From Paenibacillus sp. FSL H8-0079 (GTDB lineage Bacteria > Bacillota > Bacilli > Paenibacillales > Paenibacillaceae), in assembly GCF_037991315.1 (NCBI RefSeq), contig NZ_CP150300.1:2480001-2544000 (forward strand): a stretch of DNA of 64,000 nt. The letters run 5' to 3'. The notes beneath the pieces were generated by a model that was not told where the DNA came from, made no database searches, and was given only the letters and a program-made list of their open reading frames with translations. Position numbers and translations under genes: made by a program. Shown here one piece after another: positions 8,128 through 18,216 of this stretch. Numbering within the stretch: the stretch's first letter is position 1; each line of letters begins with the position of its first letter.

Positions 8128-9210
8128 ATGAAACTTCAACTCGACCTCCAGTTGTTTTCAGGGGAGAAGACGGAGAAAGCTACCCCGAAAAAGAGACAGG
8201 ATGCACGTAAAAAAGGACAGGTTGTCAAAAGTCCGGAGATATCTGGTGCTTCGATTCTCCTGTTCTCGTTTTTGATCTTGACAGTCTTCGGTGATTTTTA
8301 CAAGGAACGTACAGTTCGACTGTTTACAGATATTTTTATCAACCGGCTAAACATGAATATTACCGATGAAAATGTAATGATGCTTATGATGCGCTATGGC
8401 ATTGAAGTGATGTTACTCCTTGCTCCGGTATTGTTAGGTGCGGTTCTAGTTGCTTTAATCGTTAACTACATGCAGGTTGGTTTTCTGCTCGTGGGCGAAG
8501 GATTGAAGCCGAAACTGGAGAAGTTGGATCCGATTAAAGGATTCAAAAATATTTTCTCTATGCGCTCTGTGGTCGAATTTGCGAAGTCCATTTTGAAAAT
8601 GTCCATCATCGGTTATCTTGTTTACAGCACAATTATAAGCTACCAATCCGATATTGCCTCACTTTCTCACTTTTCATTGGATGCTATTTTACACTTTGCT
8701 GCATCCATCACGTTAAGTCTGGGTGTTAAGATTGCTGTTGCACTTATGGTACTTGCAATATTGGATTACATGTACCAAAAGTATGATAATGAGAAAAAAC
8801 TCCGTATGTCCAAGCAAGACATCAAAGACGAGTACAAGAAAATGGAAGGCGATCCGCTGATCAAAGGTAAAATTCGGGAACGTCAGCGTCGTATGGCTAT
8901 GCAGCGTATGATGCAGGAAGTACCGAATGCGGATGTAATCATAACGAACCCGACTCACTTTGCGGTTGCGCTAAAGTACGAGGGATCTGAGATGGAGGCT
9001 CCGCAGATTATTGCCAAAGGTCAGGACTATGTCGCCTTGCGTATTAAGGAAATAGCCAAAGAGCATGGTGTTATTACAATGGAAAACAAGCCGCTGGCAC
9101 GGGCATTATTCCAGAGAGCCGAGATTGGTGATGCCATACCGGCCGATTTGTTTCAAGCGGTAGCTGAAGTGCTGGCTTATGTATATAAACTAAAGGGCAG
9201 AACGAAATAA
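8128..9210 (+). CDS. flhB: Flagellar export specificity-switch protein FlhB
   Basis: This 360-residue protein has the conserved N-terminus SGEKTEKATPKKRQDARKKG, four membrane helices and a cytoplasmic domain. The autocleavage motif NPTH is present (ITNPTHFAVALKYE, about residue 272). Cleavage between N and P switches export from hook to filament subunits, in concert with FliK, whose gene lies upstream in the same operon. Confidence 0.96.
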   Translation: MKLQLDLQLFSGEKTEKATPKKRQDARKKGQVVKSPEISGASILLFSFLILTVFGDFYKERTVRLFTDIFINRLNMNITDENVMMLMMRYGIEVMLLLAPVLLGAVLVALIVNYMQVGFLLVGEGLKPKLEKLDPIKGFKNIFSMRSVVEFAKSILKMSIIGYLVYSTIISYQSDIASLSHFSLDAILHFAASITLSLGVKIAVALMVLAILDYMYQKYDNEKKLRMSKQDIKDEYKKMEGDPLIKGKIRERQRRMAMQRMMQEVPNADVIITNPTHFAVALKYEGSEMEAPQIIAKGQDYVALRIKEIAKEHGVITMENKPLARALFQRAEIGDAIPADLFQAVAEVLAYVYKLKGRTK

Positions 9211-9235
9211 AAGGGGATCGGAGGCCGTACATTCA

Positions 9236-11269
9236 TTGAAAACAAAAGATTTAGCTGTCCTTGCGGGTATTATCGGCATTGTGTTGATGATGATTCTCCC
9301 GATCCCAATCTGGCTATTGGATATGCTGCTCGTCGTCAATATTTCAATTGCACTGATGATACTCCTTGTTGCCATGAACAGCAAAGAAGCATTGCAGTTT
9401 TCTATTTTTCCAGCTTTACTGCTAATTACTACTCTATTCCGACTTGCATTGAACATTTCGACAACCAAGCTAATCCTTGGTGAAGGGGATGCTGGAGCCG
9501 TTGTTGCTACCTTTGGTAGCTGGATTGCCGGAGGGCAAATTGCGATTGGTTTTGTTGTGTTCCTGATCCTGGTTGTCGTTCAGTTTATCGTTATTACCAA
9601 GGGTTCGGAGCGTGTAGCTGAAGTTGCTGCCCGATTCACCCTCGATGCGATGCCAGGTAAACAAATGAGTATTGATGCGGATCTGAATGCGGGTCTGATC
9701 AACGAGCAACAAGCTCGTGAGCGTCGTTCCAAAATTGAACGCGAAGCCGATTTCTATGGAGCGATGGATGGAGCAAGTAAGTTTGTAAAAGGAGACGCAA
9801 TTGCAAGTATTATCATCCTCCTGATTAATCTGATTGGTGGATTCATCATCGGGATGACTGTGCATGGTCTTGATTTTGCTGAGTCACTTGCGACGTACTC
9901 CGTTCTAACTATAGGAGATGGATTGGTCAGCCAGATTCCTGCCCTTCTTATTTCAACGGCAGCAGGTCTCATCGTTACAAGAGCATCATCTGAAGGAAAC
10001 TTGGCAGAGGATATTACGGGGCAACTGTTTACATATCCAATACTCATTTATATTGTAGCTTTCGTTATTGCCATGCTCGGTTTCTTCACACCTATTCATA
10101 TTATTACCACACTTCCGTTGGCAGGCGTGCTGGCATTTGCCGCATGGCGCATGCAGAATAATTTGAATTTGAAACAGGAAGCGGAAGAACAGCTGGAAGA
10201 AGAACAGCAGATTGAAGAGGTCAGAAGTCCTGAAAGTGTAATTAACCTGCTTCAGGTTGACCCTATTGAGTTTGAATTTGGTTATGGTTTAATCCCACTG
10301 GCTGATAATCAGCAGGGCGGGGACTTATTGGATCGGATCATTATGATTCGGAGGCAGTGTGCTCTTGAACTGGGGTTGGTTGTTCCGGTCATACGGATAC
10401 GAGATAATATCCAGCTCAGACCTAATGAGTATGTTATCAAAATCAAGGGGAACGTGGTAGGCGGCGGAGAACTGTTATTGAATCACTACCTTGCCATGAG
10501 TCCAGGCTATGATGAGGAGTCCGTGACAGGTATTGAAACGACAGAGCCTGCTTTTGGACTTCCGGCACTGTGGATTGATGAAGTAACCAAAGACAGAGCG
10601 GAGCTTGCAGGGTATACGGTTGTAGATCCGCCATCTGTTGTGGCGACACATCTGACTGAATTGATTAAGAAACATGCGCATGAGTTACTTGGAAGACAAG
10701 AGACGAAAGCGCTTGTGGATAATCTCAGAGAGAACTATTCTGCATTGGTGGATGAACTAATTCCTTCCCTACTCTCCATTGGTGATGTGCAGAAAGTGCT
10801 TGCCAAGTTATTGCGTGAGAAAATATCTATTCGTGATATGGTTACCATCTTCGAGACACTGGCTGACTATGGTACGTATACGAAGGACCCGGATGTGCTG
10901 ACTGAATACGTCAGACAATCCCTCTCACGTCAGATTACTCAGCAGTTTTCACAGAAAGGCGAGACGCTTCGAGTGATCACGGTGGGACCTGGTCTTGAGA
11001 AGAAAATTGCTGAAAGTGTGCAGCAATCCGATCAAGGCAGCTATCTTGCGTTAGACCCTGTTTCTACACAAAGTGTATATCAGAAGCTGAGTGAACAAGT
11101 GAACCGTTTGATTCAATCAGGTCAACAACCTGTTGTATTAACTTCTCCAACCATTCGGATGTATCTGCGTCAGGTTATTGAACGTACTATGCAGGACATT
11201 CCTGTGCTTTCCTACAGCGAGTTGGAGCCGAATGTTGAAATTCAAAGTATCGGGGTGGTGAACTTATGA
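9236..11269 (+). CDS. flhA: Flagellar export gate protein FlhA
   Basis: A 677-residue protein with about eight N-terminal membrane segments. The conserved FHIPEP-type block is present (VAARFTLDAMPGKQMSIDAD, about residues 130-150), followed by a large cytoplasmic domain that docks chaperone-substrate complexes. The start is TTG 9236, chosen because CGGAGG at 9219-9224 lies 11 nt upstream and the N-terminus then matches the family. The stop overlaps the flhF start (ATGA). Confidence 0.96.
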   Translation: MKTKDLAVLAGIIGIVLMMILPIPIWLLDMLLVVNISIALMILLVAMNSKEALQFSIFPALLLITTLFRLALNISTTKLILGEGDAGAVVATFGSWIAGGQIAIGFVVFLILVVVQFIVITKGSERVAEVAARFTLDAMPGKQMSIDADLNAGLINEQQARERRSKIEREADFYGAMDGASKFVKGDAIASIIILLINLIGGFIIGMTVHGLDFAESLATYSVLTIGDGLVSQIPALLISTAAGLIVTRASSEGNLAEDITGQLFTYPILIYIVAFVIAMLGFFTPIHIITTLPLAGVLAFAAWRMQNNLNLKQEAEEQLEEEQQIEEVRSPESVINLLQVDPIEFEFGYGLIPLADNQQGGDLLDRIIMIRRQCALELGLVVPVIRIRDNIQLRPNEYVIKIKGNVVGGGELLLNHYLAMSPGYDEESVTGIETTEPAFGLPALWIDEVTKDRAELAGYTVVDPPSVVATHLTELIKKHAHELLGRQETKALVDNLRENYSALVDELIPSLLSIGDVQKVLAKLLREKISIRDMVTIFETLADYGTYTKDPDVLTEYVRQSLSRQITQQFSQKGETLRVITVGPGLEKKIAESVQQSDQGSYLALDPVSTQSVYQKLSEQVNRLIQSGQQPVVLTSPTIRMYLRQVIERTMQDIPVLSYSELEPNVEIQSIGVVNL

Positions 11270-12618
11270 GAGTAAAACAATACGTTGTTGAGACCATGCC
11301 CGAAGCTATGCTTCAAATTCGCAAAGACCTGGGAAGTGATGCCGTCATTCTGTCCACTAAAGAGATTAAGGTGGGCGGTGTGATGGGAATGTTTCGCAAG
11401 AAACGGATCGAAGTTGTAGCTGCAGTGGATAAGGAAGAAAACAAGCAAACGACGAAGCCAGCACAAAATCAATTCACACCTGTACCTCGTGCGTTTGTAC
11501 CTGAGGCCTATCGCCAAACAGCTCGTTCGTTTGTTGCTGCTTCTGATGAGTCGGCTACAACGAATACAGCTGATCAAAGTGCTCAGGAAAAATCTGCGGC
11601 TGCGTCGTCTATGTTTGAATCGAGTAATATCGGTTCAGACATAGATAGTAGCTTAGGTTCTTCGAGCACGGATCATAAACCGCGACCGCAAGGGGCGGAT
11701 TTTTCGGGTTCAACAACTGCCACGAAGCATGCGGGCTCAGACCTGCAGCAGGATAAGTTGATGACTGAATTGCAGGATCTTAAACAGATGGTGACCAAGC
11801 TTTCAAAGCAAGGTACTTCTGCGGACCCTGTGCCAGAGGAACTGTATACGATCCGAGAGCGTTTGACAGAACAAGAGGTTTGGCCTGAAGTATGGGAATC
11901 CTGGTTCGATTCGATACAAGCAAAATGGTCTGAGAATGGATTGAATGAACAGGATGTAGAACAAGCGGTAAAACTTGAGGTCATGCACTTTTTGGAAGAA
12001 CGTATTGATGAAGGCATTCTTCCTACCACTCGAATCGTCTATGTAGCTGGCCCAACCGGTGTAGGGAAAACGACGACAATTGCGAAATTAGCCGCTGAAC
12101 AAATGTTCAAAAAACAGCGTAAAGTTGGATTCATTACATCTGACACGTATCGGATCTCAGCGGTAGAACAGCTTAGAACGTATGCTTCTATATTAAATGT
12201 TCCACTTGAGGTGGTACAATCGCCCGGTGATACACAACGTGCAATCTCTCGTTTAGAGCATTGTGACTTGATCTTTATGGATACAGCAGGTAGAAACTAC
12301 AGAAATGAATTACTTGTCTCGGAACTGCAAAGTTTGCTTGCTCCTGTCGAGAATAGTGAAACCTTTTTGGTCATGAGCATGACTTCCAAAAGTGCTGATA
12401 TGGTTCAGATTACAGAACATTTCAGCAAATATGTCCTGGATAAGGTGATTTTTACCAAAATGGATGAGACTGGGAGCTGCGGTCCGCTATTTAACCTGCT
12501 ACATCGTTTTCCACTCAAGCTTGCATATGTTGCAAATGGACAAAATGTTCCAGACGATTTGTTGAAGCCGGATGCAGATTCGTTGTCTAAACAGTTGCTG
12601 GGAGAATGGACACAATGA
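11266..12618 (+). CDS. flhF: SRP-type GTPase FlhF
   Basis: This 450-residue protein has the typical three parts: an N-terminal basic B domain (RVKQYVVETMPEAMLQIRKDLG), a variable Ser/Ala-rich linker, and an NG GTPase domain. The P-loop VAGPTGVGKTTTIAKLAAE is at about residues 261-280, and DTAGRNYRNELLVSEL and FTKMDETGSCG are also present. FlhF places flagella and, with FlhG, controls their number and position. The gene overlaps both flhA and flhG, so the three are coupled. Confidence 0.95.
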   Translation: MRVKQYVVETMPEAMLQIRKDLGSDAVILSTKEIKVGGVMGMFRKKRIEVVAAVDKEENKQTTKPAQNQFTPVPRAFVPEAYRQTARSFVAASDESATTNTADQSAQEKSAAASSMFESSNIGSDIDSSLGSSSTDHKPRPQGADFSGSTTATKHAGSDLQQDKLMTELQDLKQMVTKLSKQGTSADPVPEELYTIRERLTEQEVWPEVWESWFDSIQAKWSENGLNEQDVEQAVKLEVMHFLEERIDEGILPTTRIVYVAGPTGVGKTTTIAKLAAEQMFKKQRKVGFITSDTYRISAVEQLRTYASILNVPLEVVQSPGDTQRAISRLEHCDLIFMDTAGRNYRNELLVSELQSLLAPVENSETFLVMSMTSKSADMVQITEHFSKYVLDKVIFTKMDETGSCGPLFNLLHRFPLKLAYVANGQNVPDDLLKPDADSLSKQLLGEWTQ

Positions 12619-13502
12619 AGGATCAGGCAGCTTCACTTCGAAGTATGGTGTCGGAGCCATTGGAAATGGAAGGCATTGAGCGAGCTAACCGTTCCTCTAA
12701 AATCATTACTGTGGCCAGTGGTAAGGGAGGTGTTGGGAAATCCAATTTTACACTAAACTTTGCACTGGCATTACAGGCTTTAGGGAAAAGGGTACTTGTG
12801 TTTGATGCTGATATTGGAATGGCTAATATCGATGTTCTTATGGGTACGTCTTCATCCTATAATCTTTACCACCTGTTGTACCGACAAAAATCCATAAGGG
12901 AGATCATACAACTGGGTGCCAGCGGCTTGCCTTACATTGCTGGAGGGTCAGGCATGAAAGAGTTGTTTTCATTGTCTGACCGTGATCTGGAGTTCTTCGC
13001 CAGTCAAGTGGAGGATATTGCCCAGGAAATGGACTATGTCATTTTCGATACAGGGGCAGGTCTTTCCAGAGAGAATATGACGTTTATCGGTGCTGCCGAT
13101 GAATGCCTGATTATAACCACACCTGAACCGACTTCAATAACCGATGCTTACGCTTTAGTCAAAGTTATGCACGGCCAGGAAAATGCTACACCCTTTCGGA
13201 TGATCGTTAACCGGGTGGAAGACGAACGGGAAGCGGAACGGGTGGCAGATAAAATAGCTGGAGTAGCAAGGCGGTTTTTGCAGACGGATATTCCGCTACT
13301 TGGGTATATATCAGAAGATGCCCAGGTAGTCAAGGCGGTTAAAAGACAAATGCCCTATAGTCTGGCGTATCCCAATGCCAAAGCCTCCAAAGATATAGAG
13401 AAACTTGCTCTTCGTTATTTGGCTGTACCTGCAACTCCGGAATCCGGAACCTTGACAGGAATCAGGGGATTTATGAATAAGTGGCTTAAACGTACAACAT
13501 GA
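12615..13502 (+). CDS. flhG: MinD/ParA-type ATPase FlhG (YlxH)
   Basis: A ParA/MinD-family ATPase with the deviant Walker A motif VASGKGGVGKSNFTLN, the DADIGMANIDVLMG block and the Walker B region YVIFDTGAGLS. FlhG activates the FlhF GTPase and helps set flagellar number. I prefer ATG 12615 (295 aa, overlapping the flhF stop as ATGA), because GGGAG at 12600-12604 is 10 nt upstream. The alternative ATG 12606 has the same site only 1 nt away and would add three residues. Confidence 0.93.
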   Translation: MKDQAASLRSMVSEPLEMEGIERANRSSKIITVASGKGGVGKSNFTLNFALALQALGKRVLVFDADIGMANIDVLMGTSSSYNLYHLLYRQKSIREIIQLGASGLPYIAGGSGMKELFSLSDRDLEFFASQVEDIAQEMDYVIFDTGAGLSRENMTFIGAADECLIITTPEPTSITDAYALVKVMHGQENATPFRMIVNRVEDEREAERVADKIAGVARRFLQTDIPLLGYISEDAQVVKAVKRQMPYSLAYPNAKASKDIEKLALRYLAVPATPESGTLTGIRGFMNKWLKRTT

Positions 13503-13534
13503 TTTCTGAATAAAGGAAACAGGGGTGACACAAC

Positions 13535-14977
13535 ATGGCGGTGTATCAAGTATTGGTTGTCGATGATTCCGCTTTTATGCGTAAGATTGTTACGGATTTA
13601 ATTGAAGCGGATTCGGAATTCAAGGTAACGGCAACGGCATCAAACGGTAGGGAAGCGATTCAAAAATCGCTAGAATTGAAACCTGATATTATCACAATGG
13701 ACGTTGAGATGCCCGAAATGAATGGGTTGGACGCATTAAAATCAATTATGAAGGAATCCTTCGTTCCTGTGATTATGCTATCTGGTATCAATGAACAAGG
13801 CATGAAAGAAACCATTATGGCGCTTGAAGCAGGGGCATTTGACTTCATTCGCAAACCATCCATTGTACATGACCAGGATATCGCTCAAGTCGGCAAAGCC
13901 TTGGTTGAACGCATGCGTGCTGCGATGAATGAGATCAAACGAAAAGCTGATCGTGATTTATCCATGAAAAATAGAGACATGTTGCGAGGAACAGTAGCTC
14001 CCCCGACTCAGCCAGTGCAGAAAGAAATGCCAGCTAGGGATCGAGTGGAGCCTGTGAAAAAAACGATCGAACCTGCTCAGACAAGTCAACGCTCTATACA
14101 AGAGCGAACTGAAGTCTTTCAGGCCAAATCAAAGAAACCAATTGCGCCAGTATCACCTTCGAAACCAGGCCGCGTAGAGAATAGAACGGAGCCTTTACCG
14201 AAGTCAGAGCGTAACTCGGGGACAAATGCAGAAAAAGCAGTGAGGTCAGCTAATCCAGTACAGACTCCTAAGGAAATTCGACTACCTAATGCAGCTCGAG
14301 TGGCAGCTGATCAAATAGCAGCAACTTCTGCCTCTGCAAAAACCAAGGATTTAACCAAGTCTAATCTTGTTCCAAAAGGTGCAGGGGGCCCAGAAGGGCC
14401 ATTCAACAAGCTTGTGGCAATAGGTTGTTCTACGGGTGGGCCTAGAGCTCTCAAGACATTGCTCGAGCAGTTGCCTGCTGATTTGCCAGCACCGGTCATT
14501 ATTGTGCAGCATATGCCGCCCAATTTCACCCGTTCTCTGGCTCAACGATTGAATACGTTCAGTCCACTGCATGTGGTTGAAGCTGAAGAGGGCATGGTTC
14601 TGAAAAAAGGGACTGCCTATATAGCACCCGGCGGATTCCATGTGAAAGTTAACAAAACAGCGGACGGGAAGTTTATCGTGAAGTTGACTGAAGATCAACC
14701 AGTGAATGGACATAGACCTTCAGTGGATACGATGTTTGAGTCACTTCTGCCGTTTACATCTTTACAAAGGCATCTTGTTTTGCTGACAGGAATGGGCAGT
14801 GATGGAGCTCGTATGATGAAGAGATTATACGAAGCAGGAGTTACATCAACCTTTGCCGAGAATGAAGAAACATGTGTTGTATATGGTATGCCGCGTTCTG
14901 CTGTAGAGCTGCAATGCGTTCGACATCTTCTGCCACTGCAGGAGATTGCGTCTAAACTTGTTCAAGCAGTGAAATAA
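13535..14977 (+). CDS. cheB: Chemotaxis protein-glutamate methylesterase CheB
   Basis: An N-terminal receiver domain (residues 1-125; Asp56 in DIITMDVEMPEMNG) and a C-terminal methylesterase domain are joined by a long linker. The catalytic Ser299 lies in GCSTGGPRALKTLL, the His in IVQHMPPNF and the Asp in LTGMGSDGARMM. CheB removes methyl groups from chemoreceptors and deamidates them when phosphorylated by CheA. At 480 aa it is about 120 residues longer than B. subtilis CheB. The extra length is a Pro/Lys/Ser/Thr/Gln-rich stretch at about residues 145-280 that looks disordered. Confidence 0.95.
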   Translation: MAVYQVLVVDDSAFMRKIVTDLIEADSEFKVTATASNGREAIQKSLELKPDIITMDVEMPEMNGLDALKSIMKESFVPVIMLSGINEQGMKETIMALEAGAFDFIRKPSIVHDQDIAQVGKALVERMRAAMNEIKRKADRDLSMKNRDMLRGTVAPPTQPVQKEMPARDRVEPVKKTIEPAQTSQRSIQERTEVFQAKSKKPIAPVSPSKPGRVENRTEPLPKSERNSGTNAEKAVRSANPVQTPKEIRLPNAARVAADQIAATSASAKTKDLTKSNLVPKGAGGPEGPFNKLVAIGCSTGGPRALKTLLEQLPADLPAPVIIVQHMPPNFTRSLAQRLNTFSPLHVVEAEEGMVLKKGTAYIAPGGFHVKVNKTADGKFIVKLTEDQPVNGHRPSVDTMFESLLPFTSLQRHLVLLTGMGSDGARMMKRLYEAGVTSTFAENEETCVVYGMPRSAVELQCVRHLLPLQEIASKLVQAVK

Positions 14978-15009
14978 CGGAGTGTAACTCACGGAGGAGG
15001 TGCCTCACA

Positions 15010-17082
15010 ATGGACATGAACCAATATTTATCTATGTTTATTGATGAGTCTAATGATCATCTGCAATCCCTTAACGAAAACATGCTTCAACTTGAAGGCA
15101 ATCCGGAAGATCTGGGAATAGTTCAGGTCATTTTCCGTTCTGCTCATACCCTGAAGGGTATGGCGGCAACAATGGGCTTCGAAGATTTGGCATCATTGAC
15201 ACATAAAATGGAAAATGTGCTGGACCTGGTGCGTAATGAGAAGTTGAAAATGCAAGATTTCATTTTTGATACCATGTTCAAGAGTCTGGATGCTTTGGAA
15301 ACTATGGTTCAGGATATTACCGAAGGTGGACAAGGTAAAGCGGATGTGTCCGCTATCGTAGCTTCACTTCAGGCAATTGAAAATGGTGAAATGACAAGCG
15401 GAGATGCGCCTGCAACTGAAAAAAACAAATCGGCTAACGCTTTAATTGCGTCGGCTGTGGAGCTGGATGAATTCCAATATTCAGTGCTGGATCAGTCGAT
15501 TGCTGAAGGTCACCGTGTATTTTATGTAGATGTGCTTGTAAGTGAGCATAGCCAGTTAAAAGGTGTTCGGGCTTATATGGTCTTTGATATGCTCGAGCGT
15601 TCAGGTGAAGTCGTAAAGGCTTACCCATCCGTTCAGGATATTGAGCAGGAGAAGTTTGAGCGCAGTTTCTCGTTGTATTACATAACAACTAAAGAGGCGC
15701 ACGAACTGGAAGAAGGCATCATGAGTATCTCTGAAATTGAAAGTGCGAAGCTGATCCAATTGGATCAGGAGACTCTTCAGCAGATGGCTAATCAGGTCGC
15801 AGCCACAGTTGAAGCACCAATCGCACCGACTATTGTAGCTGAGGTTGCTTCACCAGATAAGAATTCTGCATCCAATGAAGAAGCCAAGACGGCACCAGCC
15901 AAAACAGCTGCGCCGAAACAAGCTGCGGCACCTTCACGTACCATTCGTGTCGATATTGAACGCCTCGATGTATTGATGAACTTGTTCAGTGAATTGTTGA
16001 TTGACCGTTCCCGTCTGGAGCAACTGGCCAGTGAGACAGGTAACAATGATTTATCCGATACGGTAGCACATTTAAGCAGAGTAAGCACGGATTTGCAAAA
16101 CATTGTATTGAAATTGCGGATGGTTCCGGTAGATACCGTATTTAATCGATTCCCGCGTATGATCCGTGATTTGGCTAAGACACTTGATAAAAAAATTGAT
16201 CTGGTCATTACAGGTGCTGAGACGGAACTGGATCGTACGGTAATTGATGAGATTGGTGATCCCCTTGTGCATTTGCTGCGTAATGCGGTTGACCATGGTG
16301 TTGAATCCATTGCAGAGCGTGTAGCTGCAGGTAAACCAGAGATGGGTACAGTAAACCTGCGCGCCTTCCACAGTGGAAATCACGTATTTATCGAGATTGA
16401 AGATGATGGTAAAGGAATCTATCGCGACAAGCTTCTGAAAACCGCGATCAAACGTGGAGTTGTAACTGAAGAACAAGGTGCCAAGATGAGCGACGATGAA
16501 GTGAATCAACTGTTGTTCGCACCTGGTTTTAGTACTGCGGATGTTATTTCAGATATCTCCGGCAGAGGCGTTGGTTTAGATGTAGTAAAATCGAAAATCA
16601 CTTCGCTTGGCGGTAATGTAACGATTCATTCGACTCCAGGCAAAGGCACGAACTTCTCTGTTCAGCTTCCGTTGACTCTTTCCATTATCGCTGCAATGCT
16701 TGTACGACTTGGTTCAGAGAAATACGCTGTTCCATTGTCCTCCATTGTAGAGACAGCGATTGTACAGCGTGAGCAGGTTCGCAATATTCATGGCAATAAA
16801 ATGATCACGTTCCGTGAGTCACTGATTCCATACTTGTCCTTGAGCGAAGTGTTCTCCGTACCGGATTTCAATGATGCTGATGAGCAGGAAACAGAAATTG
16901 TCGTAATTCGCAAAGGTGACCGTCTTGCAGCCGTAGCTGTTGAGGAATTTATTGGACAGAGTGAGATTGTTCTCAAATCAATGGGAACGTATCTGCCTGC
17001 TATTGAAGGAATCTCTGGAGCAACCATACTCGGAGATGGACAAGTAGCCCTGATTCTTGATCCTAATGCATTTATTAAATAA
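15010..17082 (+). CDS. cheA: Chemotaxis histidine kinase CheA
   Basis: A 690-residue kinase. The Hpt (P1) domain carries His46 in FRSAHTLKGMAATMGF. A P2-like CheY/CheB docking region spans about residues 150-250, followed by an Ala/Pro/Lys-rich linker. Dimerisation domain P3 starts at RTIRVDIERLDVLMNLFSEL. The ATP-binding P4 domain has its N-box at LLRNAVDHGVE and G boxes at DDGKGI and DISGRGVGLDVVKSKI. The CheW-like P5 domain is C-terminal. A GGAGGTGCC Shine-Dalgarno precedes ATG 15010. Confidence 0.97.
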   Translation: MDMNQYLSMFIDESNDHLQSLNENMLQLEGNPEDLGIVQVIFRSAHTLKGMAATMGFEDLASLTHKMENVLDLVRNEKLKMQDFIFDTMFKSLDALETMVQDITEGGQGKADVSAIVASLQAIENGEMTSGDAPATEKNKSANALIASAVELDEFQYSVLDQSIAEGHRVFYVDVLVSEHSQLKGVRAYMVFDMLERSGEVVKAYPSVQDIEQEKFERSFSLYYITTKEAHELEEGIMSISEIESAKLIQLDQETLQQMANQVAATVEAPIAPTIVAEVASPDKNSASNEEAKTAPAKTAAPKQAAAPSRTIRVDIERLDVLMNLFSELLIDRSRLEQLASETGNNDLSDTVAHLSRVSTDLQNIVLKLRMVPVDTVFNRFPRMIRDLAKTLDKKIDLVITGAETELDRTVIDEIGDPLVHLLRNAVDHGVESIAERVAAGKPEMGTVNLRAFHSGNHVFIEIEDDGKGIYRDKLLKTAIKRGVVTEEQGAKMSDDEVNQLLFAPGFSTADVISDISGRGVGLDVVKSKITSLGGNVTIHSTPGKGTNFSVQLPLTLSIIAAMLVRLGSEKYAVPLSSIVETAIVQREQVRNIHGNKMITFRESLIPYLSLSEVFSVPDFNDADEQETEIVVIRKGDRLAAVAVEEFIGQSEIVLKSMGTYLPAIEGISGATILGDGQVALILDPNAFIK

Positions 17083-17123
17083 GCATATAGCTAAGTCTTA
17101 CATTTAATAGGGGGGTTTTTTAC

Positions 17124-17585
17124 ATGGAAGAAGAGTTGAAAGTCATCGTCTTTAAATTGGGTACCGAAGAGTATGGTATTGAGGTAGATAAGGTTCAGAC
17201 GATTGAGCGCATGATGCCAATTACCCGTGTTCCCAAGACACTTTCCTTTGTAAAAGGAGTAATTAATCTACGTGGTGTTGTAATCCCGGTCATTGATCTA
17301 CGCGGTCGTTTCTCCCTTCCGGAATCGGAGTATACGGACCAGACTCGTATTGTTATCGTAGGTGTAGACGACATGCAAGTTGGCTTTATCGTAGATTCTG
17401 CCAATGATGTTATTGATATCAAGAGCAGTGCGATCGATAGCCCACCAGAAGTGGTTGGCGGCGTCAAAGCGAGATATCTGCGTGGTGTGGCCAAATTGGA
17501 GGATTCACGCTTGCTGATTATGCTTAACTTGAACGAAGTATTAAATAAAAGCGAGATTGTACAGCTGGAAAGTGTTGAGGGCTAG
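17124..17585 (+). CDS. cheW: Chemotaxis coupling protein CheW
   Basis: A 153-residue single CheW domain with the conserved segments IEVDKVQTIERMMPITRVP, GVINLRGVVIPVIDLR and GFIVDSANDVIDI. It links CheA to chemoreceptors. An AGGGGGG Shine-Dalgarno lies upstream of ATG 17124. CheC follows with a start 4 nt beyond the cheW stop. Confidence 0.97.
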   Translation: MEEELKVIVFKLGTEEYGIEVDKVQTIERMMPITRVPKTLSFVKGVINLRGVVIPVIDLRGRFSLPESEYTDQTRIVIVGVDDMQVGFIVDSANDVIDIKSSAIDSPPEVVGGVKARYLRGVAKLEDSRLLIMLNLNEVLNKSEIVQLESVEG

Positions 17586-17589
17586 TACC

Positions 17590-18216
17590 GTGGAAATGTT
17601 CAACCGATTTGAGGTATTCCAGATGGATGTGCTCAAAGAGGTCGGTAACATTGGAGCAGGCAACGCCGCAACGGCGTTGTCTCAACTCCTCAACAGACCG
17701 ATTGACATGGGTGTACCTACAGTACAAATGCTCCCGTTTGAAGAAGTTGCTGAAAAAGTGGGCGGAGATGAACGCATCGTTGTTACCGTATTTCTTCGTG
17801 TAGAAGGGGAAGCACCGGGAAATCTTTTCTTTATGATGACACCAGAGGCTGCTAAAATGTTGTTGAATAGACTTGCTGGATTTGATTTGAAAGAAGGACT
17901 CGCTTTCACAGATATGGAGCAATCAGCCCTTTCCGAAATTGGAAATATTTTGGCTGGATCATATCTTTCTTCTTTGGCAGATTTCACGAAGTTGTCCATG
18001 TATCCAACCGTCCCTGGACTTGCTATTGATATGGCGGGTGCCATTCTGAGCTATGGCTTGCTGCAATTCGGCGAGATGGGTGACGATGCATTGTTGATTG
18101 ACACATCTTTCTTTGAAGGTGAAGATCAGGTTGAGGGTCAGTTTTTCCTGATTCCAGATCCGCCATCATTTGCAAAGATATTTGAATCGCTAGGGGTGCC
18201 ACTGAGCCATGATTGA
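17590..18216 (+). CDS. cheC: CheY-P phosphatase CheC
   Basis: I place the start at GTG 17590 (208 aa), because GAGGG at 17577-17581 is 8 nt upstream and the protein then begins near MFNRFEVFQMD, the usual family start. Both phosphatase signatures are present: EVGNIGAGNAATALSQLL and EIGNILAGSYLSSLADF. CheC hydrolyses CheY-P weakly and forms a complex with CheD that tunes receptor adaptation. The stop overlaps the cheD start by 8 bp. Confidence 0.94.
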   Translation: MEMFNRFEVFQMDVLKEVGNIGAGNAATALSQLLNRPIDMGVPTVQMLPFEEVAEKVGGDERIVVTVFLRVEGEAPGNLFFMMTPEAAKMLLNRLAGFDLKEGLAFTDMEQSALSEIGNILAGSYLSSLADFTKLSMYPTVPGLAIDMAGAILSYGLLQFGEMGDDALLIDTSFFEGEDQVEGQFFLIPDPPSFAKIFESLGVPLSHD

